Part shown: one piece after another, positions 8,097 to 16,240 of the stretch
Layout of the letters: the number at the start of each line of letters is the position of its first letter
How positions within the stretch are numbered: position 1 is the stretch's first letter
Assembly (NCBI GenBank): GCA_016715765.1
Contig: JADJZJ010000006.1
Coordinates: 1-64,000 of the forward strand
Direction: 5' to 3'
Length of the DNA: 64,000 bases
DNA from: Opitutaceae bacterium
Lineage (GTDB): Bacteria > Verrucomicrobiota > Verrucomicrobiia > Opitutales > Opitutaceae
Position numbers and translations under genes: made by a program
The notes under the pieces: generated by a model
Seen by the model: only the letters and a program-made list of their open reading frames with translations
The model's database searches: none
What the model was told of the DNA's origin: nothing

Positions 8097-9615
8097 TTAC
8101 CGCGATTCGTTGCGGATGGTCTTCACGTGGTCGGCCTTGAAGGCGTCGCCGGTGTTGCCCCAGGCGTTGAAGACGTAGGTCAGCACGTCGGCGACCTGCT
8201 GGTCGGTGAGGACGGCCTCCTGCGGCGGCATGACGCTGTTGAGGGTGACGCCGTTGACCGTGACCGGACCGGACAGGCCCTTAAGCACGACGCGGATGGC
8301 GCGGTCGCGGTCGGCGAGCATGTAGTCGGACTGGGCGAGCGGGGGAAAGGCGCCGGGGAGGCCCTTGCCGTCGGGCTGGTGGCAGGCGAAGCAGAGGCCC
8401 ATGTAGACCTGCTTGCCCTTCTCGATCTGCATTTCCTTGGTCAGGCCGGCGATGGTGGGATTGGACCTCATCTCGGCGGAGATCCGGGCCTTCAGCTCGG
8501 CCTCGCGCTTGGCGGACTCGGAGCCGGCCTCGGCCTGGGCGCCGAGATAGACGGCGTCGATTTCCTTGCCGGAGTAGATGACGCGGTCCTCGGGTCCGTT
8601 GACCTTGAGCATGCCGAGGGCGCCCTTGTTGAAGGCGCGGGTGAGGGAGTGGTCGACGAGGATGAACGTGCCGGGGACATCAACCTTGAACTCGACGACC
8701 GTGGCGCCGCCGGAGGGCACCAGCGTGGTCTGGACGTTGGCGTTGGATGTACTTGGTGCCGCCCTCGGGCCAGAGCTTGTCGAAGATCTCACCGATGACG
8801 TGGAAGGAGGAGGTGACGTTGGGGCCGCCGACGCCGAAGTAGATGCGGACGTGTTCGCCGACATTGGCGGTGATGGCCTTGTCGCCGACGAGCGAGCCGA
8901 CGGAGCCGTTGAAGACGATGTAGGGCGGGCGCTCGTCGATGGCCTTGGCCATGTCGAAGGACTGCAGGCCTTCCTCGCCGTAGCGGCCGGTGGTGTAGAA
9001 CTCGCCCTGCATCACGTAGTATTCCCGGTCCACCTTGGGCAGACCTTCCTTGGGTTCGACCAAGATCAGGCCGTACATGCCGTTGCCGATGTGCATCGGG
9101 ACGGGGGCCGTGGCGCAGTGGTAGACGTAGAGGCCGGCGTTCAGCGCCTTGAAGGTGAACTGGGACGAATGGCCGGGGGCGGTGAACGTCGAGGTGGCGC
9201 CGCCGCCAGGCCCGGTGACCGCGTGCAGGTCGATGTTGTGCGGGAGCTTGGACGACGGGTGGTTGTCGAGGTGGAATTCGACCACGTCGCCCTCGCGGAT
9301 GCGGATGAAGGAGCCGGGGACGGTGCCGCCGTAGGTCCAGAAGGTATATTCGACCCCGTCGGCCAGGCGCATGACTTCCTCGCGCACCTCCAGGTGCACG
9401 ACGACGCGGGCGGCGTGCTTGCGGGTGATGGCCGGCGGCACGTGCGGCGGGGAAGTCAGAATGGCCTGCTCGACGGGCAGTGCGAGGACGTCCGCCGGAA
9501 GGAGGACGGGGCCCTTCGTATCGGAGGGGCCTTCACTGGCATGACCGGCCGGGATGAGCAGGGCCAGGCTGAGCAGCAGCAGGGCGGCGGAGGAGGGGGT
9601 GCGGTGAGTTCTCAT
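8097..9615 (-). CDS. nirK: Copper nitrite reductase NirK fused to C-terminal cytochrome c, one frameshift
   Basis: NirK reduces nitrite to nitric oxide in the periplasm. From MRTHRTPSSAALLLLSL (9615) a signal peptide leads to two cupredoxin domains. Copper ligands are visible in LPHNIDLHAVTG, YVYHCATAPVPMHIGNGM and SSFHVIGEIFD. A C-terminal cytochrome c domain has CFACH and a Met ligand in LNSVMPP, giving about 505 residues. The reading frame is broken near 8745: translation runs to EGGTKYI in one frame and resumes at NANVQTTLVPSGG in another. The span is 1,519 bases, one more than a multiple of three, so one base is extra (or two are missing). Everything on both sides is conserved, so this may be a sequence error rather than a dead gene. 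An FNR/DNR-type site lies 55 bases upstream. Confidence 0.85.
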
Positions 9616-9669
9616 GTGGATAATGGGCAGGTGTGGCTGCCATCTTAGTTCAGGTGCGGACGGCATGCC

Positions 9670-9683
9670 TTGACGCAGGTCAA
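9670..9683. promoter_or_regulatory. FNR/DNR/NnrR-type binding site upstream of nirK
   Basis: TTGAC-GCAG-GTCAA is a perfect palindrome of the Crp/FNR-superfamily type, TTGAC-N4-GTCAA. It lies 55 bases before the nirK start, a suitable place for an activator that responds to low oxygen or nitric oxide. No regulator gene of this class lies in the window. Confidence 0.6.
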
Positions 9684-9856
9684 GCAAGCCGCGGGGTGGG
9701 TGGATGCGGCGGAGGGGAAGCGCCGGGTACAGAATCGTGGGATGAGCCGCACCAGGCAAGGCTTACAGCCTCCCGGCACGTGGTTTGGTTTCATAACTGT
9801 CGGCCAGCCTGCTGGCGGGGAATGTCGCTTATATAAGGCGAATTTGAAAGCCGTCC

Positions 9857-9938
9857 TGTAGGGCGTCACCTTGGTGACGCCTGATGGTCCAACGCAGCCG
9901 TCATCGCGGTCGAGGCCGGACCAAGGTCCGGCCCTACA
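9857..9938. repeat. GTAG-headed inverted repeat pair
   Basis: TGTAGGGC followed by the palindrome GTCACCTTGGTGAC faces GGCCGGACC-aa-GGTCCGGCC followed by CTACA. Apart from this element and the FNR-type site, the 519 bases between nirK and the DUF418 gene show no feature I can support. Confidence 0.7.
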
Positions 9939-10134
9939 TCGATCGAAAGCCTCACCGCCGGCAAAAATGGTTCGCCCATCGGGGAATGTGTGTGCTGGAG
10001 TTGCGCCATGCTGAAAACGAAAGGCTGCAGCAGCGGGAGAGCCGATCGTGTCAGGGCCGGGCAGCAGTGCCGGCTATCCACCACCCAATTGGGCCTGTCC
10101 GGCCAGGTGCGGAAATAAATCGGGAACCGCCAGG

Positions 10135-11379
10135 ATGGACTCCACCAGTACCCAACCGGCAGCAGCGGCGGGCCCGGTGGCGCCCCGGGGCCGGATCGCG
10201 ACGCTGGATATCCTCCGGGGGTTTTCCCTGCTGGGGATGATCCTGGCGCACTTTTACAAGACCATGGGCGGGGGGGCGGCAGCGGGTGGGGCCGGCTGGA
10301 TCGAGTGGGGCATCACAATGGGGGTGGCGGAGAAGGACCGGGCGGTGTTCGCCTTCCTGTTTGGCGTGAGCTTTGCCGTGATGCTGCACCGGCTGGAAGC
10401 CAGGAACCTGCCGGTCGTCGCGATCTTTCTGCGCCGCCTTTTCATGCTGTATCTCCTGGGGTTCGCCCTCGAATCCCTGACGCGATTCTCCATTTTGCGG
10501 GAGTACGCATTATGGGGCGTTCCGCTGCTGCTCCTGCGGAAGTACAACACCCGCACCCTGCTCGTCCTCGCGCTCCTCAGTGCCGCCGCCTTTTCCATTC
10601 GCGACCTCGTGGACAGCGGTCACGCGGTGGTGACACTGGGTCATGAAGGGGCCGTGGCCGCGGAGCGGGAACAACTGCAGCAATGGGAAGAGGCCCGGCG
10701 ATGGGAGCGGGAGACGATGGCCGGGGCCGGTTACGCGGAGGTCGTGGCGTGGCGGTTCGACCGCATCGTTCGCGAGATACCCACCCTGTATCATCTCACC
10801 CCCACGATCAACCTGGCGCTTTTCATTCTCGGGCTGCTGGCGGTCCGTCACGGGATCTTCGAGGCGCCCCTGCGTCACCGGCGCCTGATCCTCGGCTTCA
10901 TGGCCATGGGGCTGCTGATCTGGGTCGCGGATTGGTGGCTGCTGCCCCTCCTGCCGGCCGATTTCGCGACACCGCGCATCGCGCTGCGGTTGCACGGCGG
11001 ACTCGGGGTGGTGGACGAGCAATTGCTCGCGTTCACATACATCGGGGCCGTCACGCTGCTGCTGGCGAACCGGCCCGACCGGCAGTCATGGCTGGCGGCC
11101 ATCGGCTGGGTGGGCCGCATGGCCCTCACCAATTACATCCTGCAGGCCGCGCTCATAGATTATGCATCCTCGCCCTACGGTCTCGGCCTGAAAATCCGCC
11201 CCGTCGAGGAACTCCTGGCCACGGCGATCCTGTTTGGCCTCCAGATCCTGCTAAGCCGGCTCTGGTTGTCCCGGTTTCGCTATGGACCGGTCGAATGGCT
11301 TTGGCGGTCGTTCACCTACTGGCGGTGGCAGCCCCTGCGCATCGCGCCCGGTCAGGCGCGGATGCCCCAGGAAGCCTGA
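10135..11379 (+). CDS. DUF418-family integral membrane protein
   Basis: The start ATG at 10135 (MDSTSTQPAAAAG) is preferred to an in-frame GTG at 10048, because the family signature RIATLDILRGFSLLGMILAHF begins about 23 residues after it. The 414-residue protein has at least eight hydrophobic segments, among them LFMLYLLGFALES, LILGFMAMGLLIWVADWWLLPLL and AVTLLLANR. The C-terminal DUF418 block shows WVGRMALTNYILQAALIDY and LWLSRFRYGPVEWLWRSFTYWRW. DUF418 proteins are related to membrane acyltransferase-like families, but their substrate is unknown. The gene stands alone; no operon partner is evident. Confidence 0.8.
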   Translation: MDSTSTQPAAAAGPVAPRGRIATLDILRGFSLLGMILAHFYKTMGGGAAAGGAGWIEWGITMGVAEKDRAVFAFLFGVSFAVMLHRLEARNLPVVAIFLRRLFMLYLLGFALESLTRFSILREYALWGVPLLLLRKYNTRTLLVLALLSAAAFSIRDLVDSGHAVVTLGHEGAVAAEREQLQQWEEARRWERETMAGAGYAEVVAWRFDRIVREIPTLYHLTPTINLALFILGLLAVRHGIFEAPLRHRRLILGFMAMGLLIWVADWWLLPLLPADFATPRIALRLHGGLGVVDEQLLAFTYIGAVTLLLANRPDRQSWLAAIGWVGRMALTNYILQAALIDYASSPYGLGLKIRPVEELLATAILFGLQILLSRLWLSRFRYGPVEWLWRSFTYWRWQPLRIAPGQARMPQEA

Positions 11380-11455
11380 ACGAGCGGCGCGCAAATCGCC
11401 TCGTGCGCGTCCGCGGATGGCAGGCCCAAGGCTCCGCCTCCAGACACGGTTCAAA

Positions 11456-11480
11456 AGCGTTAAGGGTTAACTTAACGCCT
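11456..11480 (-). terminator. Rho-independent terminator of the VPDSG peptide gene
   Basis: On the minus strand GGCGTTAAG-ttaacc-CTTAACGC forms a stem and is followed by TTTT. It starts about ten bases after the stop codon of the small gene at 11491. Confidence 0.6.
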
Positions 11481-11490
11481 TGAATCCTTA

Positions 11491-11652
11491 TTACTTGATG
11501 AACTTGCGGCGGAGAGCGACGAAAGCGATCAGGCCGATCACCAGCAGTCCCAGCGTACTGCCTGATTCGGGAACGGTCGGAATGGGCTGGGCGTAGGCAA
11601 AATTGCAGACGAACAAGGCGGCGATACAGGCGGGGATGAGGCGATTTTTCAT
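11491..11652 (-). CDS. Minimal VPDSG-CTERM (exosortase-type) exported peptide
   Basis: The 53-residue product starts MKNRLIPACIAALFVCNFAYA, a signal peptide, and continues almost at once into QPIPTVPESG, a membrane helix (STLGLLVIGLIAFVAL) and a basic end (RRKFIK). This is the PEP-CTERM/VPDSG-CTERM sorting signal used by exosortase in Verrucomicrobia, here with the variant VPESG. There is practically no mature domain: about five residues separate the signal peptide from the sorting motif. An upstream in-frame start at 11730 would only add a positively charged tail before the signal peptide. The gene has its own terminator. It may be a relic, a small surface peptide or a competitor for the sorting machinery. 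Confidence 0.75.
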   Translation of the reverse strand: MKNRLIPACIAALFVCNFAYAQPIPTVPESGSTLGLLVIGLIAFVALRRKFIK

Positions 11653-12044
11653 GGGATATATGGGCTTAGGACGTTTGGATACGCAGTATCTGTGCCAAGG
11701 CTTTTGAATATTTGTTATACGATTAACCACAGCTATTTAGGTTATTCACATATAATCAACCGTGATAGGCCCCGCTTGAATTCGTAATGTAATCCGACAC
11801 CCGGTGCTGGAGGGTGCAGCGTGTCACGCGGTCAACTTGTTGTCGTGAACTTGCTTGGGTGCACTTTTTCAAGGCGCCAGGCCACTGTCGGTAAAGCAGA
11901 ACGTGGGTGGGGAAAGAAGTGGTGCGTCCCAGCAATCCACCATTGGCTCGGGGCGGTTGGATTGCGGGGCCAAGGTTCTAACCAATTCTGCATCATTCAG
12001 AACCGGTGGAAGTGTTGACCTTAATCGGAACGATGCAGTCGGCG
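11653..12044. other. Intergenic stretch upstream of the VPDSG peptide
   Basis: This stretch has an AT-rich part (about 11690-11790) that probably holds the promoter of the small minus-strand gene. I see no convincing coding region; the short open frames lack family features and codon bias. Confidence 0.5.
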
Positions 12045-12099
12045 GGTAGGCTGGGAGCTTGCTCCCGCTCTGAAAGCGCCAGCAAGCTGGCGGCCTACC
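12045..12099. repeat. GTAG-headed inverted repeat
   Basis: GGTAGGCTGGGAGCTTGCTCCC faces CGCCAGCAAGCTGGCGGCCTACC. Each half contains its own small palindrome, as in the other GTAG elements of this window. Confidence 0.65.
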
Positions 12100-12159
12100 G
12101 GGAAACGGTTCGGTTTCGTGGCCATCGAGTCAGTTCAGCGCCGACTGAAACGTTCCGGC

Positions 12160-12942
12160 TTAACCAAAGTGGTAGGCGGCGGTGAGAACGCCCAGATGGA
12201 TCACGCCGAGTACGGCTTCCAGGATGCCCACGTGCCGGGCTGGCCAGTGGGGTCGCAAGGTGGAAACAAGCCACAGGGTGCGCAGGCACAGCAGGCCGTT
12301 CACCAACAATGCGGCGGTTGGTGCCAGTTGCCGCCATGTGACCAGGGCGACGAGGATGAATCCGAGGCCGGAGACGGTGAGCGTCGGGAGCGGGTCGGCG
12401 TCCCGGCCCTTGCCCAGCCGCAGAAAGGTGCGGACGGTCAGGACTGTCGGCACGCTGCGGGCGAGCATGATGACGGCCAGCGCGAGGGCGGCGGGTCCCG
12501 GCCAGCCGGCCAGCGTGGCGAAAGCCGCCGGCAGCAGGGCAAACGCCATGCTGCCCGCCAGCTCCGCCTCGGCCTCGCGCATGGCCTGGCGCAGGTCGAA
12601 CCAGAGAAAGAGGAGTCCGCATGGCGCGGCGAGGGCCAGCGGCCAGAGCGCGCGGGCGGAACCGAGGACCGCCGCTCCGGCGAGGGCGAGGCCGGCACCG
12701 GACAGGAGGACGGCGGCCCAGTGCCGTGCCGGCCGGCGCCGGGGATCATCGGGCGGGGTGGTGGTGGCGAGCTTGAGCGGCCGCCGCAAAAAGAATCCCG
12801 CGGCCGCGGCCAGGGCCAGCGCCCCGCCGGCGACGGAAGGCGCCACGAGCAGGCCGAGCGCCACCGGTTCGAATGCGAGCGACCAGCTGCCGTGTTCCTT
12901 CGGCAGGAGCAGTTCGCGGACGTTGGCGGATCGTTCAGTCAT
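12160..12942 (-). CDS. YwiC-like membrane protein
   Basis: The 260-residue protein begins MTERSANVRELLLPKEHGSWSLAFEPV; the KEHG(S/A)W element near the N-terminus is characteristic of the YwiC-like family. About seven membrane segments follow, including LALAAAAGFFL, WAAVLLSGAGLALAGAAVL and AALALAVIMLARSVPTVL. The gene ywiC of Bacillus lies near nitrate-respiration genes, but no function is established. A near-match to an FNR/DNR-type box lies 36 bases upstream, which would link it to the nitrite genes nearby. The start at 12942 is chosen because the family motif follows closely; an in-frame start at 12954 adds only four residues. Confidence 0.7.
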   Translation of the reverse strand: MTERSANVRELLLPKEHGSWSLAFEPVALGLLVAPSVAGGALALAAAAGFFLRRPLKLATTTPPDDPRRRPARHWAAVLLSGAGLALAGAAVLGSARALWPLALAAPCGLLFLWFDLRQAMREAEAELAGSMAFALLPAAFATLAGWPGPAALALAVIMLARSVPTVLTVRTFLRLGKGRDADPLPTLTVSGLGFILVALVTWRQLAPTAALLVNGLLCLRTLWLVSTLRPHWPARHVGILEAVLGVIHLGVLTAAYHFG

Positions 12943-12977
12943 GCGGACGATCATGCCGGAGTCGGGGGGAGGCGGCC

Positions 12978-12991
12978 TTGATGCAAGTCAT
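12978..12991. promoter_or_regulatory. Possible FNR/DNR-type site upstream of the YwiC-like gene
   Basis: TTGAT-GCAA-GTCAT matches the TTGAY-N4-RTCAA pattern at nine of ten positions and lies 36 bases before the start codon. It resembles the perfect site upstream of nirK. Confidence 0.35.
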
Positions 12992-13063
12992 GTTCCGACG
13001 TCACGAATAGGGAGGGCGACTACCGAGGCACAATGATGCATAATTCGTGGATGGGCGGGTGGA

Positions 13064-13201
13064 AACGCCGAACGTTGAACGTCGAACTCTGAACGCCGAA
13101 GTACAGCCCTTGTGAACGCTAATTTGCGCTGATTTTCGCTAATGGGGATCGGGACCTCCGGACTCAGAGATTAGCGTATGATTAGCGAAGATCAGCGTTC
13201 C
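13064..13201. repeat. AACGTTGAACG arm and inverted TTAGCG repeat
   Basis: At 13064-13099 stands one arm of the GAACG(T/C)YGAACG family. At 13115-13201 a second family forms an inverted pair: GAACGCTAATTTGCGCTG on the left against GATTAGCGAAGATCAGCG on the right. Nothing else is seen between the YwiC-like gene and the pilus genes (337 bases). Confidence 0.65.
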
Positions 13202-13279
13202 AACCGGATTGAAAGAGTTGGCTCGGCGAAGGAGGAGACCTGCCCTGCTGGCTAAGCCGCTGCTACAGTCGGGGCCTGC

Positions 13280-13750
13280 TCAGAACTTCAGGGTTTCCTC
13301 GGCCTCGCCGAGGCGGAGGGTGACACTTTTCTGCGTGATCGCGACCACCCGCAGGAAAACCATCTCGCCGGGGAGTTGCACGGGAATGAGGCCGCCCTCG
13401 CGGTACGTGGACTGGTTGACCGCGATGTGCATGCGCTTGGCGATGATGACGACGCCGGTGATCTTGATGGTGGCGGCCGCCTGGCGGAGCAGTTGGATGT
13501 CGTTGCCGGCGGGGTTGACGCTGTTGTCGCCGGGCTGGTCGGACGGCAGCGGGGTGACCACATCGCCACCGATGCGGAAAGGATTGCCGCGTTCCCCCGG
13601 GGCGGGTGGCCGTTTGTCGTGGTGCCGGTAAAGCGCCGTGATCCGCTCCTGCGTGCGCTTGAGCAGCTTGGAGTTCACTTGCGGGACCTGCGCCGGCGCG
13701 CTGGCGGCGGCGAGTAGGACGCAGAAAATGATGAGGAGGTGCCGTTTCAT
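13280..13750 (-). CDS. PilP-like pilus assembly protein
   Basis: The 156-residue protein has a signal peptide (LLIIFCVLLAAASAPAQ), a proline-rich middle and a C-terminal small beta domain (IKITGVVIIAKRMHIAVNQSTYREGGLIPV...VTLRLGEAEETLKF), as in PilP-type proteins that link the inner-membrane PilMNO complex to the secretin. Its ATG overlaps the stop of the PilO-like gene (ATGA), so it is the third gene of a coupled operon. No PilQ secretin follows; the next gene is YwiC-like. Sequence similarity to PilP is weak and the call rests on position, size and domain layout. Confidence 0.6.
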   Translation of the reverse strand: MKRHLLIIFCVLLAAASAPAQVPQVNSKLLKRTQERITALYRHHDKRPPAPGERGNPFRIGGDVVTPLPSDQPGDNSVNPAGNDIQLLRQAAATIKITGVVIIAKRMHIAVNQSTYREGGLIPVQLPGEMVFLRVVAITQKSVTLRLGEAEETLKF

Positions 13751-14298
13751 GGCTGACCGAGGACGACGAGGTCGAGTTGCAGGAGGACGTTGCCGGAGCT
13801 GAGGTCGGCGCGGCGGAAGCTGAACGAGCGGATCTTCACCAGCCGCGGGCCGGACTCGAGGCTCTGCAGAAAATCCATCACCTGCGCATAGGTGCCGCTG
13901 ACTTCCATGGTGTAGGGGATCGGTTTGTACACGGCGCGGTCGCCCTCGGCCGGACCGCTGGTGCTGAGCTGGTTGAGGCCGCGGATCCGGACCCGGGTCT
14001 TCTCCTCCAGCTGGTAGAAATAACTGAGGTTGTCCGCGAGGTTGGTCTCGACGGCGAGGTTGCTTTCGATGCGGGAGACGGCCGCGCGGGTCTGGTTGAG
14101 CGCCTCGCGGAGGAGCGGTCTCATGGCAATGGTCTCCAGTTCGATCTCTCCCTGGAGGGTGCGCACGTGCAGCTTCTCCTCCTGGGTGCTGATGTCGTGC
14201 CAGAGCCACCAGCCGCCGCCCGCCAGGACCAAAATGATCAGGCTGCAGCTGAAGGCGAAGAAGTTCCGGCGCAGGAAAGTGGCGGCCTGGGGTCTCAT
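13747..14298 (-). CDS. PilO-like pilus assembly protein
   Basis: The 183-residue protein has one N-terminal membrane helix (FAFSCSLIILVLAGGGWWLW), a coiled-coil stretch (about residues 35-90) and a C-terminal ferredoxin-like domain with YTMEVSGTYAQVMDFLQSLE. That last segment is typical of PilO/GspM-like inner-membrane proteins. The start overlaps the stop of the preceding PilM/N-like gene and the stop overlaps the start of the PilP-like gene, so translation is coupled throughout. Confidence 0.75.
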   Translation of the reverse strand: MRPQAATFLRRNFFAFSCSLIILVLAGGGWWLWHDISTQEEKLHVRTLQGEIELETIAMRPLLREALNQTRAAVSRIESNLAVETNLADNLSYFYQLEEKTRVRIRGLNQLSTSGPAEGDRAVYKPIPYTMEVSGTYAQVMDFLQSLESGPRLVKIRSFSFRRADLSSGNVLLQLDLVVLGQP

Positions 14299-15950
14299 GG
14301 TGACGTGACCGGGAGTTGCAGCCGGAAGGTGATCTCGAAAGTCATGTTATCGTCGGCCTCGCGCCGCTCCATGCTGGCCAGGACGATCTCGCGGCAGAGG
14401 GGACCGAGCCTGGGGTGGACGCGCAGGCTGTCCACGTATGCGCCCATCAGCCGGGTGGCGCGCTCGGAGTTATCGCGCAGGTTGCCACGCAGCAAGATGA
14501 CATCGGCGCCGCCGGTCTCGATCATTTCAAAAACCACCTCGGCAGGCCGGCTCTGCCCCAGCAGGGAGGTGAACTCCGACACCAGCATGGGCTGGTGCAT
14601 CAGCTCGTAGGCTTCGTCCACCCGGGCGCTGTCCTTGGCAAACTGTCCCTGCACCTGTTCGATCTCCTTCAGCTCCTTGGCGTTGTCGGCCATGCGGCGC
14701 TCCCAGGTGTTGATCTGGCTGCGCATTTCGAAGTTGGTGTAGGCCAGCCAGCCGAAACCGAGACCGACGCCGAGGGTGATGCCACCGAAGACCGCGTTGA
14801 TGAGGAAGCGGGTGCCGACCACGCTGTCCTCGGGCAGTTCGGCGATGAGGCGGCAGTCCACATGCCAGGCGGCGCCGGCGGCCGGCAGATCCGTCACGGG
14901 GCTGGGCGAACGGCTGCCGTTGGCGGCCGACTGATTGAAGGTGGTGAGGAGGCTGAGGGCGGCCAGCCATTGCTGGCCGACGGTCGCGCCTTCCGTGAGG
15001 AATTGCACGCTGGCAGCCTGGAGGGCGGGCTCAAGCAGGGGGAGATCCACGGCTTCCCCCAGCTTGTGGCTGAGCCAGTGCAGGCGGTCGGGCAGCTGGC
15101 CGCAGTAGAGTTCGTCGATCCGGTGCCCGGTCTGCAGCTCGAACTGGTCCACGGCGGGCTTGAGGTGGCGCGCGATCAGGCGGACGAGGCGGCGGCCCTG
15201 CTCGAGGGTGGCCTCGTCGGGTTCCAGCAACTGGGCCCGGGCGGATTCAAGGTCCGGGGTGCTGAGCTCCTTCATCGCGGTCTCGACGACCGAGGCCAGG
15301 CCGTAGGGCAGCGGCTGCAACGTGTGAATGCCGTCCTTGGCGATGATGTAGACGCGCGTCTGGTCGCGCTCGATTTCGCAGACGGCGACGGCGTGCTTGT
15401 AGCCCGTCTGGGCGATGTGCTGGGTGAGGATGCCGAGCAGCGGCAGGGTGGTGACCTCGAGCCCGCGGGGGCGCAGGCCGAGGTCGAGGAGCCGGTCCTG
15501 CGTGACCCGGATGGCGGACCACGGCACGCCAAACAGCAGGCCGGGGCGGATGGTGCCGTCGTTGGTCAGCGGGGTGCCGTCCAGGGGATTGAGGACGCGG
15601 ATGAGCCATTCCTTGGCGGAGGTGATCTTGGCCTGCTCGGCGACCAGGGCGGCCAGGTAATCGGGTTCCCCGAGGCGGCGCGTGTTGATCTGCACGCGGG
15701 CGATGACGCGCTCCACCGGGTGGAAGCCGCAATAGGCCGGGAGGCGTCCGCGGCTGTCCTTCTCCTGCACGTGGGCCTCGGACCAGTGCTCGACGGCGGC
15801 TTCGTCCGCGGGAGGTATTTCCGCCAGGCAATCCATCAGCACCGGCGTCTCGTTCAGGCGCAGGCGGGCCAGCTGCAGCTGGTTGTCCGTGTGATTGAAC
15901 AGGACACCGCTGCGGGTCTGACGGGAGAGGTTGAGGGAGGGCAGTTTCAC
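14295..15950 (-). CDS. PilM-PilN fusion-like pilus assembly protein
   Basis: The 551-residue protein has an N-terminal actin-like region comparable to PilM/GspL (KLPSLNLSRQTRSGVLFNHTDNQLQLARL to about residue 330), including the segments HAVAVCEIERDQTRVYIIAKDG and IDELYCGQLPD. Near residues 385-410 a membrane helix (AVFGGITLGVGLGFGWLAY) is followed by a coiled coil and a C-terminal alpha/beta domain like PilN. PilM and PilN are normally separate; here one chain seems to hold both. It is the first gene of the operon with PilO- and PilP-like genes. Confidence 0.7.
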   Translation of the reverse strand: MKLPSLNLSRQTRSGVLFNHTDNQLQLARLRLNETPVLMDCLAEIPPADEAAVEHWSEAHVQEKDSRGRLPAYCGFHPVERVIARVQINTRRLGEPDYLAALVAEQAKITSAKEWLIRVLNPLDGTPLTNDGTIRPGLLFGVPWSAIRVTQDRLLDLGLRPRGLEVTTLPLLGILTQHIAQTGYKHAVAVCEIERDQTRVYIIAKDGIHTLQPLPYGLASVVETAMKELSTPDLESARAQLLEPDEATLEQGRRLVRLIARHLKPAVDQFELQTGHRIDELYCGQLPDRLHWLSHKLGEAVDLPLLEPALQAASVQFLTEGATVGQQWLAALSLLTTFNQSAANGSRSPSPVTDLPAAGAAWHVDCRLIAELPEDSVVGTRFLINAVFGGITLGVGLGFGWLAYTNFEMRSQINTWERRMADNAKELKEIEQVQGQFAKDSARVDEAYELMHQPMLVSEFTSLLGQSRPAEVVFEMIETGGADVILLRGNLRDNSERATRLMGAYVDSLRVHPRLGPLCREIVLASMERREADDNMTFEITFRLQLPVTSP

Positions 15951-16240
15951 AGGGCGCGGGGAGCGCGGCAGACGGAGAACGCGATGGAAACCACGGATTG
16001 CACGGATGGGCGCGGATACAAACGAATAATTACCGGAGGATTCTGGGCGCGGGGAGCGGTGGAATCCCTGGCAGTCCGCGAGCTGGCTTCGGGGAGCAGA
16101 CAGGCGCAGCTATCCATGGACGACATGGCACGGAGGTTTTGATTGGAGGCAAAAAATGGCGCGGCGGAGTGACGGATTCAAGCGATTCACACTACGCATC
16201 TTTACGGACGGGTCGTCAACAGTCGTCCGGCCGGCTCAGG
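15951..16240. repeat. Repeat fragments between the two pilus gene groups
   Basis: The gap holds a GCGCGGGGAGCGCGG array (15951-15980), a single CACGGAT arm with AACCACGGATTGCACGGATG (15990-16010) and no gene I can support. Confidence 0.5.

Noticed and set aside
8097..9759. Two separate genes: a short NirK and an independent cytochrome c protein.
   Set aside because: The conserved FHVIGEIFD...NVQTTLVP region spans the break, so both halves belong to one NirK-cytochrome c reading frame with an indel.
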